Shown: positions 22,530-46,135 of the stretch, piece after piece | Position numbering within the stretch: the stretch's first letter is position 1 | Layout of the letters: every line of letters starts with the position of its first letter | Notes under the pieces: model-generated | Seen by the model: only the letters and a program-made list of their open reading frames with translations | Databases searched by the model: none | Told to the model about the DNA's origin: nothing | Position numbers and translations under genes: made by a program | NCBI GenBank assembly: GCA_032158295.1 | Contig: CM063246.1 | Location: forward strand, 6,415,491 to 6,479,490 | DNA: 64,000 nt | Direction: 5' to 3' | DNA from: Pycnopodia helianthoides | Lineage: Eukaryota > Echinodermata > Asteroidea > Forcipulatida > Asteriidae

Positions 22530-23762
22530 TAGATGTTATAATTGAATCAGAGATAAAGACTAATAAGAAGTACAATATACTCGGTGCTTTCCAAAGTCCT
22601 TCCGGAAAAAAACAGCAACAACACAGGCATTTCATTGCCAGCCCCTGAGGGCTTTTTTGGCACAGTATCGGAAGCCGCAAAGCCCACGGTTAATTTATAC
22701 AAATTTTTTCTCCACTAAATTTTTTCTCCAGGGTCAAGCAATAACGTTCACGCGCTTACAAACAATTGCAGAGCGGTACCCATAGGTGTGTTTGATTTTA
22801 AATACCGTGGCGTTACAAGAATCGACAGAATCTCATTCGAGTTTATTGTGTTTTTTTCTTCTTTTTTCACAACACTAATTGTTTTGGGATGTGCGCGCCC
22901 CTTCGACCACACCAATGGATGTCCGTGCCCCCCCCCCTCGACGACCCAGATTTTTTATCTGATCAGTGACACAAACATTTACAAGAGAAACTGTTACGTT
23001 GGAAAGTATGATTAGCTGTTGCAAACTGCATACCAACCAGCAAAAGGACCCATGGTATAAAGGCAAAAAAGTGGCCTGGTCAACGTTTCGACCCTGACAT
23101 TTTATAAACTTTTGTATAATTACAACTCAATGCTTAAAACTACAAATGTTTCTGTTTATGCACAGACAAATTTATTTGTTTCATTGTACCCCCTCACTTG
23201 GTTTCGCTAACGTTTAAAAATGAAGTGTACATATTATTTTAAGATAAGTCGATTTTTCTTTATGTACTACATGTACATGTATTTAAACAAAAAATATTCA
23301 GCAATTAATGTGCCATTTCTTTTGTTTTTAGCATAACAACATCTGGGGAAGTGCACACCACCCAGACCAAAAAGTATATCGCTCCAGCCCCCGGGATTTA
23401 CCCAAATGAAACTAAAATGGCCGATCAGCATTTTGGCATGATGAAACTTATAAACCATTTATTTTTCAAACTTAAAACAAACGGTGTGACCAAAAGCTAG
23501 CTCAATGTTTGTCCTTTTGCCGTGATAGAAGACATATATAAAATTGGGTTTAAATAGAATCAATGTAGAAAAAAAAAACAATTCAGTGTTTCTGACATTT
23601 ATTTCTCAAATGATGATTGGTATATTCCATGCACCAAAGAAAGATTCAATTGTTTTTATTTTGACAATCATCAAATTTTTAACACAACATGATATGAGAA
23701 TAATCAAATAGAATGACTAAGTAGGATTTGAAGCTTTGCATGGTGGGAGTATAACTACGAGA

Positions 23763-23902
23763 CGTTTGCAGTAACACCATGTTAAAATCTCTTATGAGTA
23801 ACTGTTGGTTCTGACAAGAACCGGTAGTTAACGAGTCCGGTTCTTTTCAGAACCAACAGTTACTCAAAAGAGATTTTAACATGGTGTTACCGCAAACCTC
23901 TC
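23763..23902. mobile_element. Small foldback repeat
   Basis: Arms of about 62 bp, ACACCATGTTAAAATCTCTT and onward, nearly perfectly inverted around a short centre (AGTTAACGAGT). The arm order, an ACCATGT block, a CTCTT block, then GGTTCTGA...AAGAACCGG, parallels the larger foldback at 7681-8010. Confidence 0.85.
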
Positions 23903-24252
23903 TTAGTTAAATAGAATGACAGACGTTATTCCTACACAGGTCATAGTCATATCATTTGTTACATTTTTTAAGGAAAATCAAATAAATCAAGCAAACATAT
24001 TCTCTAAACTAGTTTAGTTCACATCATCACACATTGTTTTAAATACACTGTTATGAACAACAAAAATCAAATTACTCAACACATTAGCTAGCTACTACAT
24101 GGTTTGAATTGTTTTTAAAAGGAGGCTTGAGGTAACACACAGAGTTTCTAGGAGAAAAGAAATAAAAATACAATACCATCTTCAAAATTAGTTTGAATCA
24201 TTCTCTCCTTATGCAACCAACTGCACCACATGAAACAAACTTTTAATTATGT

Positions 24253-24646
24253 TTAAAGGAACATTACAGAATTGGTAAGAAGAAAACTTGTAAAATATAC
24301 TTTTTGATCACAGATTTACATAAAACTTACACGGTCTAATGATGATGATAGTAGAAAACATCCCTTGAAATATTTCTGTCTGAAATGCCATATTTGATGA
24401 GAAATGAATAAACTAATTTTCCGATTGGAGTTTATCGCTCAGTGAGCGTTTTATTCATTTGTTGAATCTATATGATTTCATGCAAATGTGTAATCGGTTT
24501 TTCACTATTTTCTCGTGACCCAGATGGCCGATCGATCTCAAACTTCTACAGGTTTGTCAGTTTATTTGTACGGTGGGTTACATAAAGTGTTAAAACTGCC
24601 AGTAACTGTTTTGTTAGCAAAAACCAATTCTGTAATGTTCCTTTAA
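24253..24646. mobile_element. Family-A TTAA MITE (most complete copy)
   Basis: Intact terminal repeats and both internal landmarks (CCGATTGGAGTTTATCGCTC and CTATTTTCTCGTGACCCAGA), flanked by TTAA on each side. Confidence 0.92.
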
Positions 24647-25310
24647 CTTGAGTGTTCAACATATGTTATAAGAACAAGCATGTTATTAAAATATGAAACA
24701 GACAAATGGAATAGTAATTGAGACCACCAATGATCTTTGTTGAAACCGATTTAACAGAAACACTTAAATTTGTGTTCCTCTGGATTTTTAAAAAGAAAAA
24801 AACCCACAATTTTTCATATGTATTTTGTGTTTTATTGTGCACCCATTCGTTCTATACTGTAAACATTCAGCTAGGAAAAAATTGCCTATTCACTTTATTA
24901 GTTAAGTATTTTTCTGCTGTTTTATATGTTCGTCATGTATTTACCAAACTAAGGAACTACCCTGGTTGCTTAAACCACCCTAACAGAATAAACAATTGAG
25001 TTATTTCCATCCTTACAAAAACTAATCTGCTTTCAAAAACAATGTTTTTTAATTAACACTACTATTCATATTTCCCTTTTTCAATCTTATTTGACTCTAA
25101 TATTATTTGTCAACATGTAATTTGAAGTCTTTCAGTTTTCTGCTTTAAAAAGAAACAAGTTTCAAGTCTTCTGTTTCAGAAAAACAAGAACGTGCTGAGG
25201 AATTATACATATTGTTTCAAATAATTGCCCAAAATGTTTGAAAAATTGACCAGTTTTGCGTTCATGAGTAGGTTGCACATGCAAGTACCACCAACAACAA
25301 TGAAAAACAC

Positions 25311-25650
25311 TTAAAGCATGTGAACAACATCGGTAATTGTCAATACCAGTATCCACACTTTGTATAACCCAACATATCCATGAAATAACAAACCTGTGAA
25401 AATTTAACTTCAATCGGTCACAAGAAAACAGTAAAAGACCCCTGTATATGTTTTCACTGTTTTCAAACATCGGATTTTGTCACCTTGATAAAACCAATTG
25501 TTTTACTTATTTCTCAAAAACTATAGCATTTCAAGCAAAACCATTTCAAGGGAAGTTTTCCACCATGACCATCTTTATACTATGTAAATTATGTGCAAAC
25601 ACATGAACATTTATATTTTTAGTCTTACCAATGTTGTTCACACCCTTTAA
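25311..25650. mobile_element. Family-E TTAA MITE
   Basis: Bounded by TTAA, with imperfect ends AAGCATGTGAACAACATCGG and CCAATGTTGTTCACACCCTT. The interior keeps AACAAACCTGTGAAAATTT and CAATCGGTCACAAGAAAACA, diverged forms of the core shared by the other families. It lies about 115 bp beyond the RNMT stop codon, so it may be part of the RNMT 3' UTR. Confidence 0.75.
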
Positions 25651-25763
25651 AATAGGCCACTCTTACATAAGGTTGAAAGTAAGAAAAGAATCTTTGAGAA
25701 CTGTTAGGGATTATAAACTCATATTCATATAAATATACAAAATATAAACTGACAGTGTTATTG

Positions 25764-37144
<11,381 letters not shown>

Positions 37145-37330
37145 GTTGACAATGTTAATGTTACAAACGATTCCAGTAAAACAAGGCACTTCCTCGGTCC
37201 TCCTCCTCGGCTGCTTTTACTTTGTTTTAGCCTACACACTCGATCGACTCCTTAACCTCTTAGTCTTAGCCTTACAGAACGTACAATCCCACATGTCATG
37301 GCAGCAATTAGTCTGGACAGCGCCCTCTAT
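37145..37330 (-). promoter_or_regulatory. RNMT 5' UTR and probable promoter
   Basis: Directly upstream of the RNMT start. On minus, CGAGGAAGTGCC at about 37186-37197 contains an ETS-type GGAAGTG site, and the region is richer in GC than the introns. No TATA box was seen. The start of transcription is not determined. Confidence 0.4.
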
Positions 37331-37493
37331 AATAGTTCTCGCTTTCGTACCTGGTCGTATTTTTTTCTCCCAGGGCAGATGAGGCCACTTAGCATAAATG
37401 GGCGTGTTTTGCCTACTTTCGCACAAGTGAAGTGTGGTGGCACTCGCCGTGGTGGTGAACGAAGACCACAAGTAAACAGCTAAGCGCATACAA

Positions 37494-37560
37494 CGTGTGT
37501 GTGTGTGTGTGTGTGTACAATGTACATGTACATGTACATGTACTGTACATAGCTACTTGT
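37494..37560. repeat. (GT)n and TACATG microsatellites
   Basis: A run of about ten GT dinucleotides (about 37496-37516) is followed by TACATG repeats, which form self-complementary sequence. Simple-sequence DNA only. Confidence 0.9.
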
Positions 37561-37704
37561 CTACATGTACATGCACTGGCTTGTTACGCCAAGCATGCTT
37601 TTTGAGACACACTGAAGAGTATGGGGAAACCCATCCTCTCGAACAAAGCTGCGGATAAACAAATAAACACCTCAACAAACAAACAAACAAACAAATAAAT
37701 AAAC

Positions 37705-38093
37705 TTAAAGGAACATTACAGAATTGGTTTTTTGCTAACAAAACAGTTGCTGGCAGGCACTGTATGTATTCCACCATATACATAAACTGACAAACCTGTA
37801 GAAGTTTGAGATCGATCGGCCATCTGGGTCACGAGAAAATAGTGAAAAACCGATTACACATTTGCATGAAATCATCAACAAATGAATAAAACGCTCACTG
37901 AGTGCGATAAACTCCAATCGGAAAATTTGTTTATTCATTTCTCATCAAATATGGAATTTCAGACAGAAATATTTTGAGGAATGTTTTCTACTATCATCAT
38001 CATTAGACCGTGTAAGTTTTATGTAAATCTGTGATCAAAAAGTTTTTTCTTCTTACCAATACAGATCTGTAATGTTCCTTTAAATTCTTTTTT
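37705..38093. mobile_element. Family-A TTAA MITE
   Basis: TTAAAGGAACATTACAGAAT at the left and AATGTTCCTTTAA at the right. The orientation is that of 11237-11632. The right TIR carries a small insertion (CAATACAGATCTGTAATG). Confidence 0.88.
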
Positions 38094-38819
38094 TTATGAA
38101 TGGGAAAGCCTTTGTTAGACCATGGAGATAGCTCCATGGTTAGACAAGGTGTGTTGTTTAACTTCTCAAAAAAAACCTTCTATAACAAGTACAGAATTAA
38201 AAGAAAATAATAATAATTTTAGTAATAAAGAACATTAATGAACCAATTCCAGGGGTTTGAGCGAGCAGGGCATGCTAGACAAAATGGCACGGCGAGATCG
38301 ATCACCACTGAAAACGAGGTTGGCTTAGCTGCTGTCTTCGTTCACCAGTTTTGGTGCGCACGTGCGAAAGTCGGTAAAACACGCCCACTTATGCTAAGTG
38401 TCCTCATCCGTCCTGGAAAAAAAACACTACCCGGCCAGTCGGTAGAAGTTATCTTCCTGCTGTGCGTAGAGCGCTGTAAAAGGGGTCGAACAAAGCAACA
38501 GTTTTCGTTGGGTCCGAGTGTGGTTTCGTAACAAAATGAGTTACAATTCGAATAAAGTATCAATTCTACAGACTTAATTACAAACTAATGCATTCAGGTA
38601 ATGTTGAAAAATTAGTAAAATATGCTAATTTATTTTTACAATTTATAACAGTCCCTGTTTGTGGACCACAACTGGACGAGTTCTGCATGCGTGGGACGAG
38701 TTGTCTACAGAGTACGGGTGTCGTACAGAACGACAGCAACGCGCGCGCAAGGGGGAAGGGCTGCGTTAATCATTACTCCCGGGAAGTTTGTACGAAGCAC
38801 TACTCTACTAATTGACTGC

Positions 38820-39144
38820 GCGGTGAGGTAGCTGTGGGAATGTGTTGTTTGTTGACATACTGACATACTACTGGCTGGTTTACATGCGTTGTGGTCTAAC
38901 CGAGCAAGGGTCTATGGTCTACGTGACACTTCACTATCTGAGCAGGAACAAGGAGTTGTTTGTGAAAGAAACTCACCATTTTAAAACTAGAAAAGTACCC
39001 CAGTGTCTGTGAGAAAGACGTGACATGTACTGCCTTCTGGTGTTTTGTTGAAACTTGACTTCTGTTTTGTAGCCGTTTGTTGTTCTTCTGGGACGATTGG
39101 TCGGTGATTAGACAGGTGGTACATTTTCTCTGTAGTCCAAGAAG
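38820..39144 (+). other. Possible noncoding first exon on the plus strand
   Basis: Sequence ending CTGTAGTCCAAGAAG/gtaagc, a near-ideal donor at 39145, preceded by comparatively GC-balanced sequence without a long frame. About 1.7 kb upstream, RNMT starts on the other strand, so a divergent transcript is possible. Parts (GCAAGGGTCTA, AAGGAGTTG.TTGTGAAAGAA) recur at 40790-40910, which may instead mean a repeat. Low certainty. Confidence 0.2.
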
Positions 39145-40062
39145 GTAAGCATTAAATAAAAGTTTATTTCCATGTGTTTTCCCTTGCCGTTTTGGCATTT
39201 TGATGGCCAGGCCTTAACAGGGGCCGGGCACCAAGGCATTTTCCCCTTGGTACTAAAGCTGAAAGGCACTTCAGTGTGGAAAAAAAATAAGGGGGCGGGT
39301 ACCAAGGGCAATGACCAGGGCAGGGGCAACGAAGACAACAAATTTGCCTCCTTGAAGTATCGGTCCTGGATGGCAGGTGTAGGTGGTGTTGACTTGATGG
39401 GTACTATGTGTGGTTGAACTCTCTTTTTTTTGGAGGAGGGTGGTAGGGTGGGTATTGAGTAAAGCCAGGGTTCAGAGTTGTGTGTGCTTTTATTTTAGTG
39501 TTCTGTTAGTGCATTACTCACAGCAAGGAATGTGGTGACTGAATTATTTATTTGGGGAACAAATTTTGCCTGTTTGACTGCCACTTTTTCATTCATGTGA
39601 CCAAGTAAGTATGTTATTCTTATTCTAAGAAATGATTTGTAGGCTTTAGTTATTAGTGGGTATTTTGCTGGGGAAATCAGTCCCCCTATGGAGGTGCCTT
39701 TTACTTAGCAAAGTCAAGATCTCCCCCTACAAAGATGCCCCCCCCCCCTCGCAAAGTCGTCTCCTGGAAAAGTCGCTCCCTACACATACTTTATTTTATT
39801 CCTGAATTTAAAAAAAAGAAGAAGAATATATAAAAACTTGTTTTCAATCTGGAAACTTTATTCAAGGTGTTTTTTGGGGCGTACCGTTTTGTATAAATGT
39901 AATTTTCTTTGTAAAATGTTGCTTTTTGTATTTAATTCAGGATTTGGTAAAAAATAATAATAACAATAACTATATTATTTAATTTAATTCGTTTGCATTT
40001 TGTATTGTAAAATGTGCGCTTAAGAAAGTGTAATTTATAATATTTTGTTTTTAATTTTTCTT

Positions 40063-40411
40063 TTAAAGGCCATGTACACTATTGGTAAGATCGAAAAACG
40101 CAATGTTCACAGATTCACACATAACTTACATGATTTAAAGTAAGTAATGGTAGAAAGGGTTCCTTAAAATATTTCTGCCTAAAATGCTATCGTTTCTGAG
40201 AAACGAGTAAAACATATAGTAATTATCGCGCGCGATAATTTGAACAAAACAGAAAACAGGGGCCTAAGGTCTCTTTTCACTATTTTCTCGTGACCTCGAT
40301 GACCAATTGAGCTCAAACTTTCACAGGTTTGTTTGTCCATGCATATGTTTAATCACACAAAATGTGGACACTGATTTTGAGCTGTTACCAAAAAGTGTAC
40401 AACACCTTTAA
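40063..40411. mobile_element. Family-C TTAA MITE, reverse orientation
   Basis: TTAAAGGCCATGTACACTAT to AAAAGTGTACAACACCTTTAA. The central ATTATCGCGCGCGATAAT palindrome is perfect, as at 22188-22529. Confidence 0.9.
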
Positions 40412-41479
40412 TTAAAGTTTAATTTGCTGATTACACATTATTGTAATGAATAACTTTTTCACTTTTTTGTTTAGAATTTAATATTTTTTTCACTTGTGCT
40501 ACTAAGAGTTTCTATTTGTTGCTAGTAATCAATTTTTAAGTATTTTTAATTTTTTGAAGGAAAAAGATGACTGTAATTGATTTAATACATAATTTTGAAT
40601 TGTTACATTTTATAACTTAAAAATGTGGGGAGCCAGGAATGAATGATGAACTGTAGTACCAATCATCATGCTGCATCCATAAAGAGTCAGAAGGGGTGCT
40701 GGCAACACTGAAGGGGCGAGTTTGCTCGGGGGGGGGGGGGGGAGATGATTTGCTAACTTTTTGACATTCTGGCTTGCGACTATTGTCTATCCAAGCAAGG
40801 GTCTACAGTCCTAGACCCTTGCTGACGGAGAAGGAAGGAGTTGTGAAAGAAACACTAATAGTACAGTGACTCCCCTGTTTTTGTGTTTGTTCTTCCGGGA
40901 AGATTGAATCTTCCAATAATTTATATTGATAACATTAGCTTCTTTTTCTGATTTGGGGCTCCTGAAAAATTTTTAAATGGAAAATAAAATCTGAATTCAG
41001 AAATGGTCTGAATCCGATCTCGTGATTAGGAAGTTACAACAACAATGTTAGCCGAAACCAGACTACATTTGTCACAGTAAAATTTCCAAGTCCCCAAAAC
41101 AGTCACTGCGCATGTTCATTGCTGCTCCGGCTTCATAACATTTTCTTTCTTTTTTTACTGATGCCTGCAAAATATCCACTGCCAAATGATGTTCTTTTTT
41201 ATTCATGTAACAAAAAGAATATTAGATTTATTATTGTGTGCCGCATGCTTGCATCTTGTATTATTGGTAATGGTATACTCTCCTAAAAGCATTGCTGCTG
41301 TCCTGGAGAGGGTGGGTTGCAATTCCATCATGTGTGCTCTGTGTTTGTGCTGGCACTACATGTATGTATGTTGCTTATCAGATGGTGCCATTGTCACTTT
41401 CAGTTTGTCCAGAGAGAGATTGGTACATGTACATGTGCTCTCCATCCCTCTTATACATATAAAAATGTAGCTAGCGGTG

Positions 41480-41960
41480 CTTCTCTCTGTAGAGAACCCC
41501 TTTCAGATTGATCGCAGTGACCGCATCCACTAGCGTCCTGTTCCAAACCCGAACAGCTCTTGGGAAAGGGCTACCTAGCAGTCAACTCCATGGCAAATGG
41601 TTTCCTCGGTGAGGCTCTGTTGATTGGCCTGTTTGTGTCGGCTTGATCATGTTTTGGATGATGTTCGGAGGAATAATTATATTTACTTGGTCATAAAATG
41701 TAGAGTTTGGTGGAGGAGTTCAACCTCGTAGGCGTGTGTTTCCCCATCTTAGTAATGTCAGCATGTCAGACACACTTGAATCCAAGTGTTAGTCCTTCAT
41801 GATAAAATGTGCAACTTGGCATTGGACACTCTCAACAAAAGACCTTGAAAGTCTCGCAACAAAAAGGTCACCATTGACCTTCTGGGCACCTCTGAGCCTT
41901 CAGCTAATGGGAGATTAATGTGATTGCAATTTTTTTGTCACATCACTGTTTTCCATTCCC
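41480..41960 (-). pseudogene. LINE ORF2 C-terminal remnant
   Basis: On minus, SPFPRAVRVWNRTLVDAVTA (about 41570-41510) matches the FFPRxVRxWN block near the C-terminus of CR1, L2 and jockey-type ORF2 proteins. Upstream, NIIIPPNIIQN and GQSTEPHRGNHLPW are readable in neighbouring frames with stops between. Dead fragment; clade not determined. Confidence 0.55.
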
Positions 41961-42632
41961 TTTAAACAAATTGGTGGAAAGATTACTTTTGATTTCGAAA
42001 CTTACTATGTAATTCATTAAAAATAAAATAAAATTGGGAAACTTACATTTTATAGAGAAATAAAGAAAAATTTCTTGATCTTGAAGTGTCAAATTGTGGA
42101 CTTACGCCAACTGTGTACTGTAAATTATACAAACTATATCGACTGCACTAAGAAACCAAAGTTTGGTCATTTTTAGATTGGGATTAAGTGCTTCGTTACT
42201 TAGCGCGAAAACACAGACCTTGTGTAGAGTTAGAAAAACAGGACAGCAAACCCCCCAAACAATATTGTTGTAATCTTATTTAACATTACAACATAATAAT
42301 TTATTTAGAACAGTCTACAACCATGACAACTTCTCTAGTTGGTAAAATAAATAAATCCAGCTGTCAGTTTTGCACGTGGTTTGTAACCTAATCTGGGTGA
42401 ATAACAATCAGTAAAATTGATTGGAAAAAAGGCCTCAGACAACTGGTGTTGTCTGTCGGAAACTACACTAGGCCTATGTTGTAATGTTCCTTTAATTGTA
42501 AAAAATTGTAAAAAAAGAAGGAGAAAAAAATTAGGAATCAGTAATTAAAATTTTATTCACAGTATTGTTGTAATGTTCCTTTAATTGAAAAAACGGTAAA
42601 AAAGAAAAAACAATTTTATTTTAGATAATTAC

Positions 42633-42745
42633 CTTGTCAGCTTGTATGTAAAGCCTTTGTCAAACAGATGTCTTTTCAACTGGTCCAACATCTCCGCTGT
42701 CTGCTGGTATTCTGTGGGCATCCTTGACCATGTTGATAGTTTCAT
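42633..42745 (-). other. Possible orphan coding exon
   Basis: On minus, an open 113-nt stretch from an ATG (42743-42745) to a donor AAG/gtaatt (exon edge 42633). It reads MKLSTWSRMPTEYQQTAEML and then DQLKRHLFDKGFTYKLT, an amphipathic Lys/Gln/Leu-rich peptide that looks coding. I do not recognise the protein and found no partner exon at lower coordinates. It could be an exon of an unrecognised gene, a relic or chance. Confidence 0.3.
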
Positions 42746-43971
42746 CAATGTTAATGAGCACTTTCCTTTTTTATAGTCATAGTGTCATTCAACAGTAAAA
42801 CAATCTAAGGCCGCGCTGGCCTTTGTGAAAGACTGACTCTAATTAATTGTAGTTTATTTCAAAAGTAATCCACTGTCATGACTGTGCCACAAAATCCTTG
42901 AGGTTTTGTGCATTCATTTGAAAAGTGCACTCAGTTTGTCATTTGTTGGTATTAGTCTTGAATGAAATTTCATTAGGAAGCAGATTAGTCTTGAGAATTT
43001 CTCTTGATATCATGTTAGTATTTTCTGAGGTTATTGTATTCCTTGTTCAATGTTGCACAATGGAGTCAACCATTGCATATTTGTAATTTAATTGTTCCTT
43101 ATCCTGTTCTATGGTTAATCCATTGTACTGGCAATTTGATATACTGTAATTAAATTTGGTAACTGATTAATGACATTTTTGCAGTAAAGTATTTGAATGT
43201 CTCCGCTACTCTTGAGATCCATTCCTGTTGTTTATATTTTGTTTTATGACTGTTTTCTTAACTTGTGTCTGTCAAGTCTAAAAAGTGCATTGTACAATTG
43301 AAAAAGTGTTCTGTATGCCAAAATGTTTAGTACACCAACTTGTAACTTCTTGTCTCTTCTTGTCCAGTAGCAAACTCTTGAATAAAGAGACTCGCCATTG
43401 TTGGAAATGGTCCCTCTTCAGGTGTCCATGTCAGGGCATAAGTTTAACATTTATAATTTAGTGTTCCATTGAGATAACTTTGTCCATCTGACAGCATGAA
43501 ATCTGCTGATATAAAAAAATTCACATTTATAATTTCTGAATAACAATAATAACCATTAATCATGTAACATATATGTATTATGGCAAAATCATCACCCTAT
43601 ATGTATGTCTCCTGTCTTGGATGAGGAATATATGTTCCAGATAATCAAATAGTGTGTTTATCAGATTGGGCAAGGATGGCAGTAACATTACCTTGGTATG
43701 ACCCGTAGCCACAGTCCAAAGTGGTGGCAATTTCCTTGATTAAAAAGGGCCTGTACATGTGTATGTACATATGTTCATGTACTTGTTAGAGTGGGGCATT
43801 TCTGAAAATTCTTGCATAGTGCAAATAAATTCTTGTACTGACCATGTTTTAACAGAGGGTAGGCATGAAGAAACGTGCGTTAAAAACCAATGAAACACTT
43901 CCAAAATGCTTACTAATTACTCATCTGAAGGAAGTGGCCATCTTGTGATACGATTGTCATGAAATGAAGTC

Positions 43972-44100
43972 GTGGCGGGCATGTCGTGGCCAAGCGGTCA
44001 AGCGCACCGGACTCAAGCTCTGATCAGCGGAGTTTCTGATCAGGGTTTGAGTCCCAGTCTTGACACATTATTATTATTATTATTATTATTTATTCGGCAT
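43972..44100 (+). mobile_element. tRNA-Leu-like SINE head with ATT tail
   Basis: GTCGTGGCCAAGCGGTCAAG, GGACTCAAGCTCTGATCAGC and a B-box-like GGGTTTGAGTCCC lead to TTGACAC and ATT repeats. Acceptor-like ends GTCGTGG and CTTGACAC pair only partly. A SINE head rather than a functional tRNA. Confidence 0.65.
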
Positions 44101-44394
44101 AATTCACAATACAATAAAACAACAGTGAAGACAATGAATAAAATGACAAAGGAGCATACAATAGAGCCAGCAGCACATGCCAGGAAGAGAAAAAGTTAAC
44201 CTAATAACTGTGGCCCAAGGGCCTTCGTTTCCAATGCTACTGGCTATTACATAACATAATGTTACTAAAAATAAATATTTTATGTACAATAGAAAAATTG
44301 AAATAATTTAGTAAAAATTGCACAGGGAATAAAAGGGATAAAAACAGAAGCATCAGGCAAGGTAAAATGTGTCCTATGCAAAATGTGACACATG

Positions 44395-44560
44395 TGTCCT
44401 ATGCAAGACACTTAACCATTATTGTTTCATCCTTCCGATGGGAGGTAGGTCCCATGTGTTGTGTAATGCACGTAAAAGAACCCATGAGTACACTTATTAT
44501 TTAGAGAAAGGGTTCGCCTGGTGTTTCTGGCATGGTTGGCTGCATTAAGTTTGTTTGTTT
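44395..44560 (+). mobile_element. SINE body fragment
   Basis: AAGACACTTAACCATTATTG, CATCCTTCCGATGGGAGGTA and GTGTAATGCACGTAAAAGAA match the body of the SINE at 13683-14075 in the opposite orientation, ending near GGTTCGCCTGGTGTTTCTGG. Confidence 0.7.
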
Positions 44561-45089
44561 GTTTGCACTTCAAGCATTGTGCGAGACTCTAGAGGGTGTC
44601 TCTGCACAGTACAGGAAGGAGAACAAAGCTGATGAAGCTTGAGTCTGATAAAGACCGCTGAGCTACATGTATTGCGTCTTTGTGTTACAGCTCACATAAG
44701 TTTTGACGCAAAAACAGAGTATTACCCAGACAACTCCTGAGAGTAAAAAAGAAATATGTATTTTATTATTATTAGGCTCTTTTAATCTTTATTGCATTGT
44801 AAAAGAAAAACCAAACTACAACCAGGACACAGCAACACTAAGAAAATAGCTAAGAAGTTCAGTGAATACACGTACTTTAAATTATAAATATTTTGGAATT
44901 GAAGCCTATGCTTCAGTCTCTCAAATATAAAAAATAATTTGGAAGGTTGTTTTAGCATGACTGACTGATCATCTGTCTGGATACACTCTTTATGAGCCCT
45001 CCCAATCTGCATACAGAAAACATCATGGGACAGAAAGAGTCCTGTTGCAAGTACAAAATTAAATTCTTGGCATAGTTGATGATGAATGT

Positions 45090-45850
45090 GGTTTGTTCTT
45101 ACAGTTACAATGTACTTCTTTTGGACCTTTCCACAGCCTTTGACACCATAGACAATTTCATCCTCCTTGAATGCCTGCAATCTATTAAAGGTTCCCTTCG
45201 CAAATGGTTTCTATCATACATTAGTGAATGAACCCAAGCTGTCAACATCAATGGTGTTTTGTCCTAACTTGATACACTCATGTACATGTATGGTGTTCCC
45301 CAGGGATCGGTCCTATGCCCTCTCTTCTTCTTCACCGTTTACTCTAAACCCATGGACAATACTCAACTGTATCTCTCTTTTGATTCAGCAATCTGTACGC
45401 AAACAAGTTGAGCAATGTGTGTCAGATATCAAGTTCTGGAGGACCCGTAGTAAATTGAAATTCAATGATGATAAAATGGAATCTGCTTATTATAACATCT
45501 AAATACAGCCGAAACAAAATCAATGATCAACAGAAAGAACAGATGATAATTGGCACCACTACAGTTAAATCCAAAAGTGCTCGCAATCATGATGTTATGT
45601 CAATGGAATCCCAGCTGAAGAAAATTTGTCATCAGGTTTCTATCATATCAGAAACATCCCTAGAATTTGTAGAATCCTTATCCATGCGTTTAATCATTAC
45701 ATCCAGGTTGGGTAAATATCAAAAACCCATATGATCACATCACACCCATCCTCAAACAGCTTCACTGGCCTCTGGTCTTTCAAAGAACTACTGTATATGT
45801 AACTTCAAAATCATAACGAAATTGCATGGAAAGCTGTGAAAGACAGGGCA
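45090..45850 (+). pseudogene. LINE reverse transcriptase remnant
   Basis: LLDLSTAFDTIDNFILLECL (about 45112-45171) is reverse transcriptase motif A. GVPQGSVLCPLFFF follows (about 45291), then MDNTQLYLSFDS where YADDTQLYLS is expected, then SDIKFWRTRSKLKFNDDKME. Frame changes and stops (for example after YISE, about 45229) show it is inactive. The order fits CR1, L2 or jockey-type elements. Confidence 0.75.
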
Positions 45851-46013
45851 CCACCATATCTCAAGTAATTTCTCTCACTTCATTATGTAAGTCACTTGTT
45901 ACAATGTACTTTTTTCTTTCTTCTATTTTCTTTTTCCAGCACCTTGGAATATGTTTGGTCATAGATAGATGGCCCTTTACAATTTTTGTACATTTAATAT
46001 TATTATTAAGTGG

Positions 46014-46135
46014 GGTGTCGTGGACGAGGGATCTAGGGCGATGGACTCAAGTTCTGCAACTTACAGATTGTATAGGTTCGAATCCTGGCCTGTCAGTCCT
46101 TGAGCAAGGCACTTTATCATAGTTGCTTCTCTTGG
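46014..46135 (+). mobile_element. tRNA-derived SINE head
   Basis: GTGTCGTGGACGAGGGATCT, GATGGACTCAAGTTCTGCAA and a consensus B box GGTTCGAATCC (about 46075) precede TTGAGCAAGGCACTTTATCA, the junction sequence of the same SINE superfamily as 13683-14075. Confidence 0.6.

Larger units (their letters stand above)
21896..25763. other. TOP1-RNMT interval: repeats only
   Basis: Between the TOP1 promoter and the RNMT stop codon I see only repeats, each listed separately (family-C, -A and -E MITEs, a foldback, a degraded retroelement end at 23080), and AT-rich sequence. No exon with recognisable protein similarity was found on either strand. Confidence 0.55.
37370..38417. repeat. Inverted pair of ~75-bp repeats beside the RNMT promoter
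   Basis: AGATGAGGCCACTTAGCATA with AATGGGCGTGTTTTGCC and CTTTCGCACAAGTG (37370-37443) reappears in reverse complement at 38341-38417, with about 85-90 percent similarity by eye. A family-A MITE and simple repeats lie between. Confidence 0.7.

Noticed and set aside
38342..39417. Several short frames on both strands
   Set aside because: No splice-compatible partners or recognisable motifs; composition is like the surrounding noncoding sequence.
43972..44065. Functional tRNA-Leu gene
   Set aside because: The head resembles tRNA-Leu, but pairing is imperfect and it is shared with several SINE copies.
44782..45180. 132-codon minus-strand frame
   Set aside because: No recognisable domain; it overlaps the plus-strand LINE reverse transcriptase remnant in antisense at its high end.
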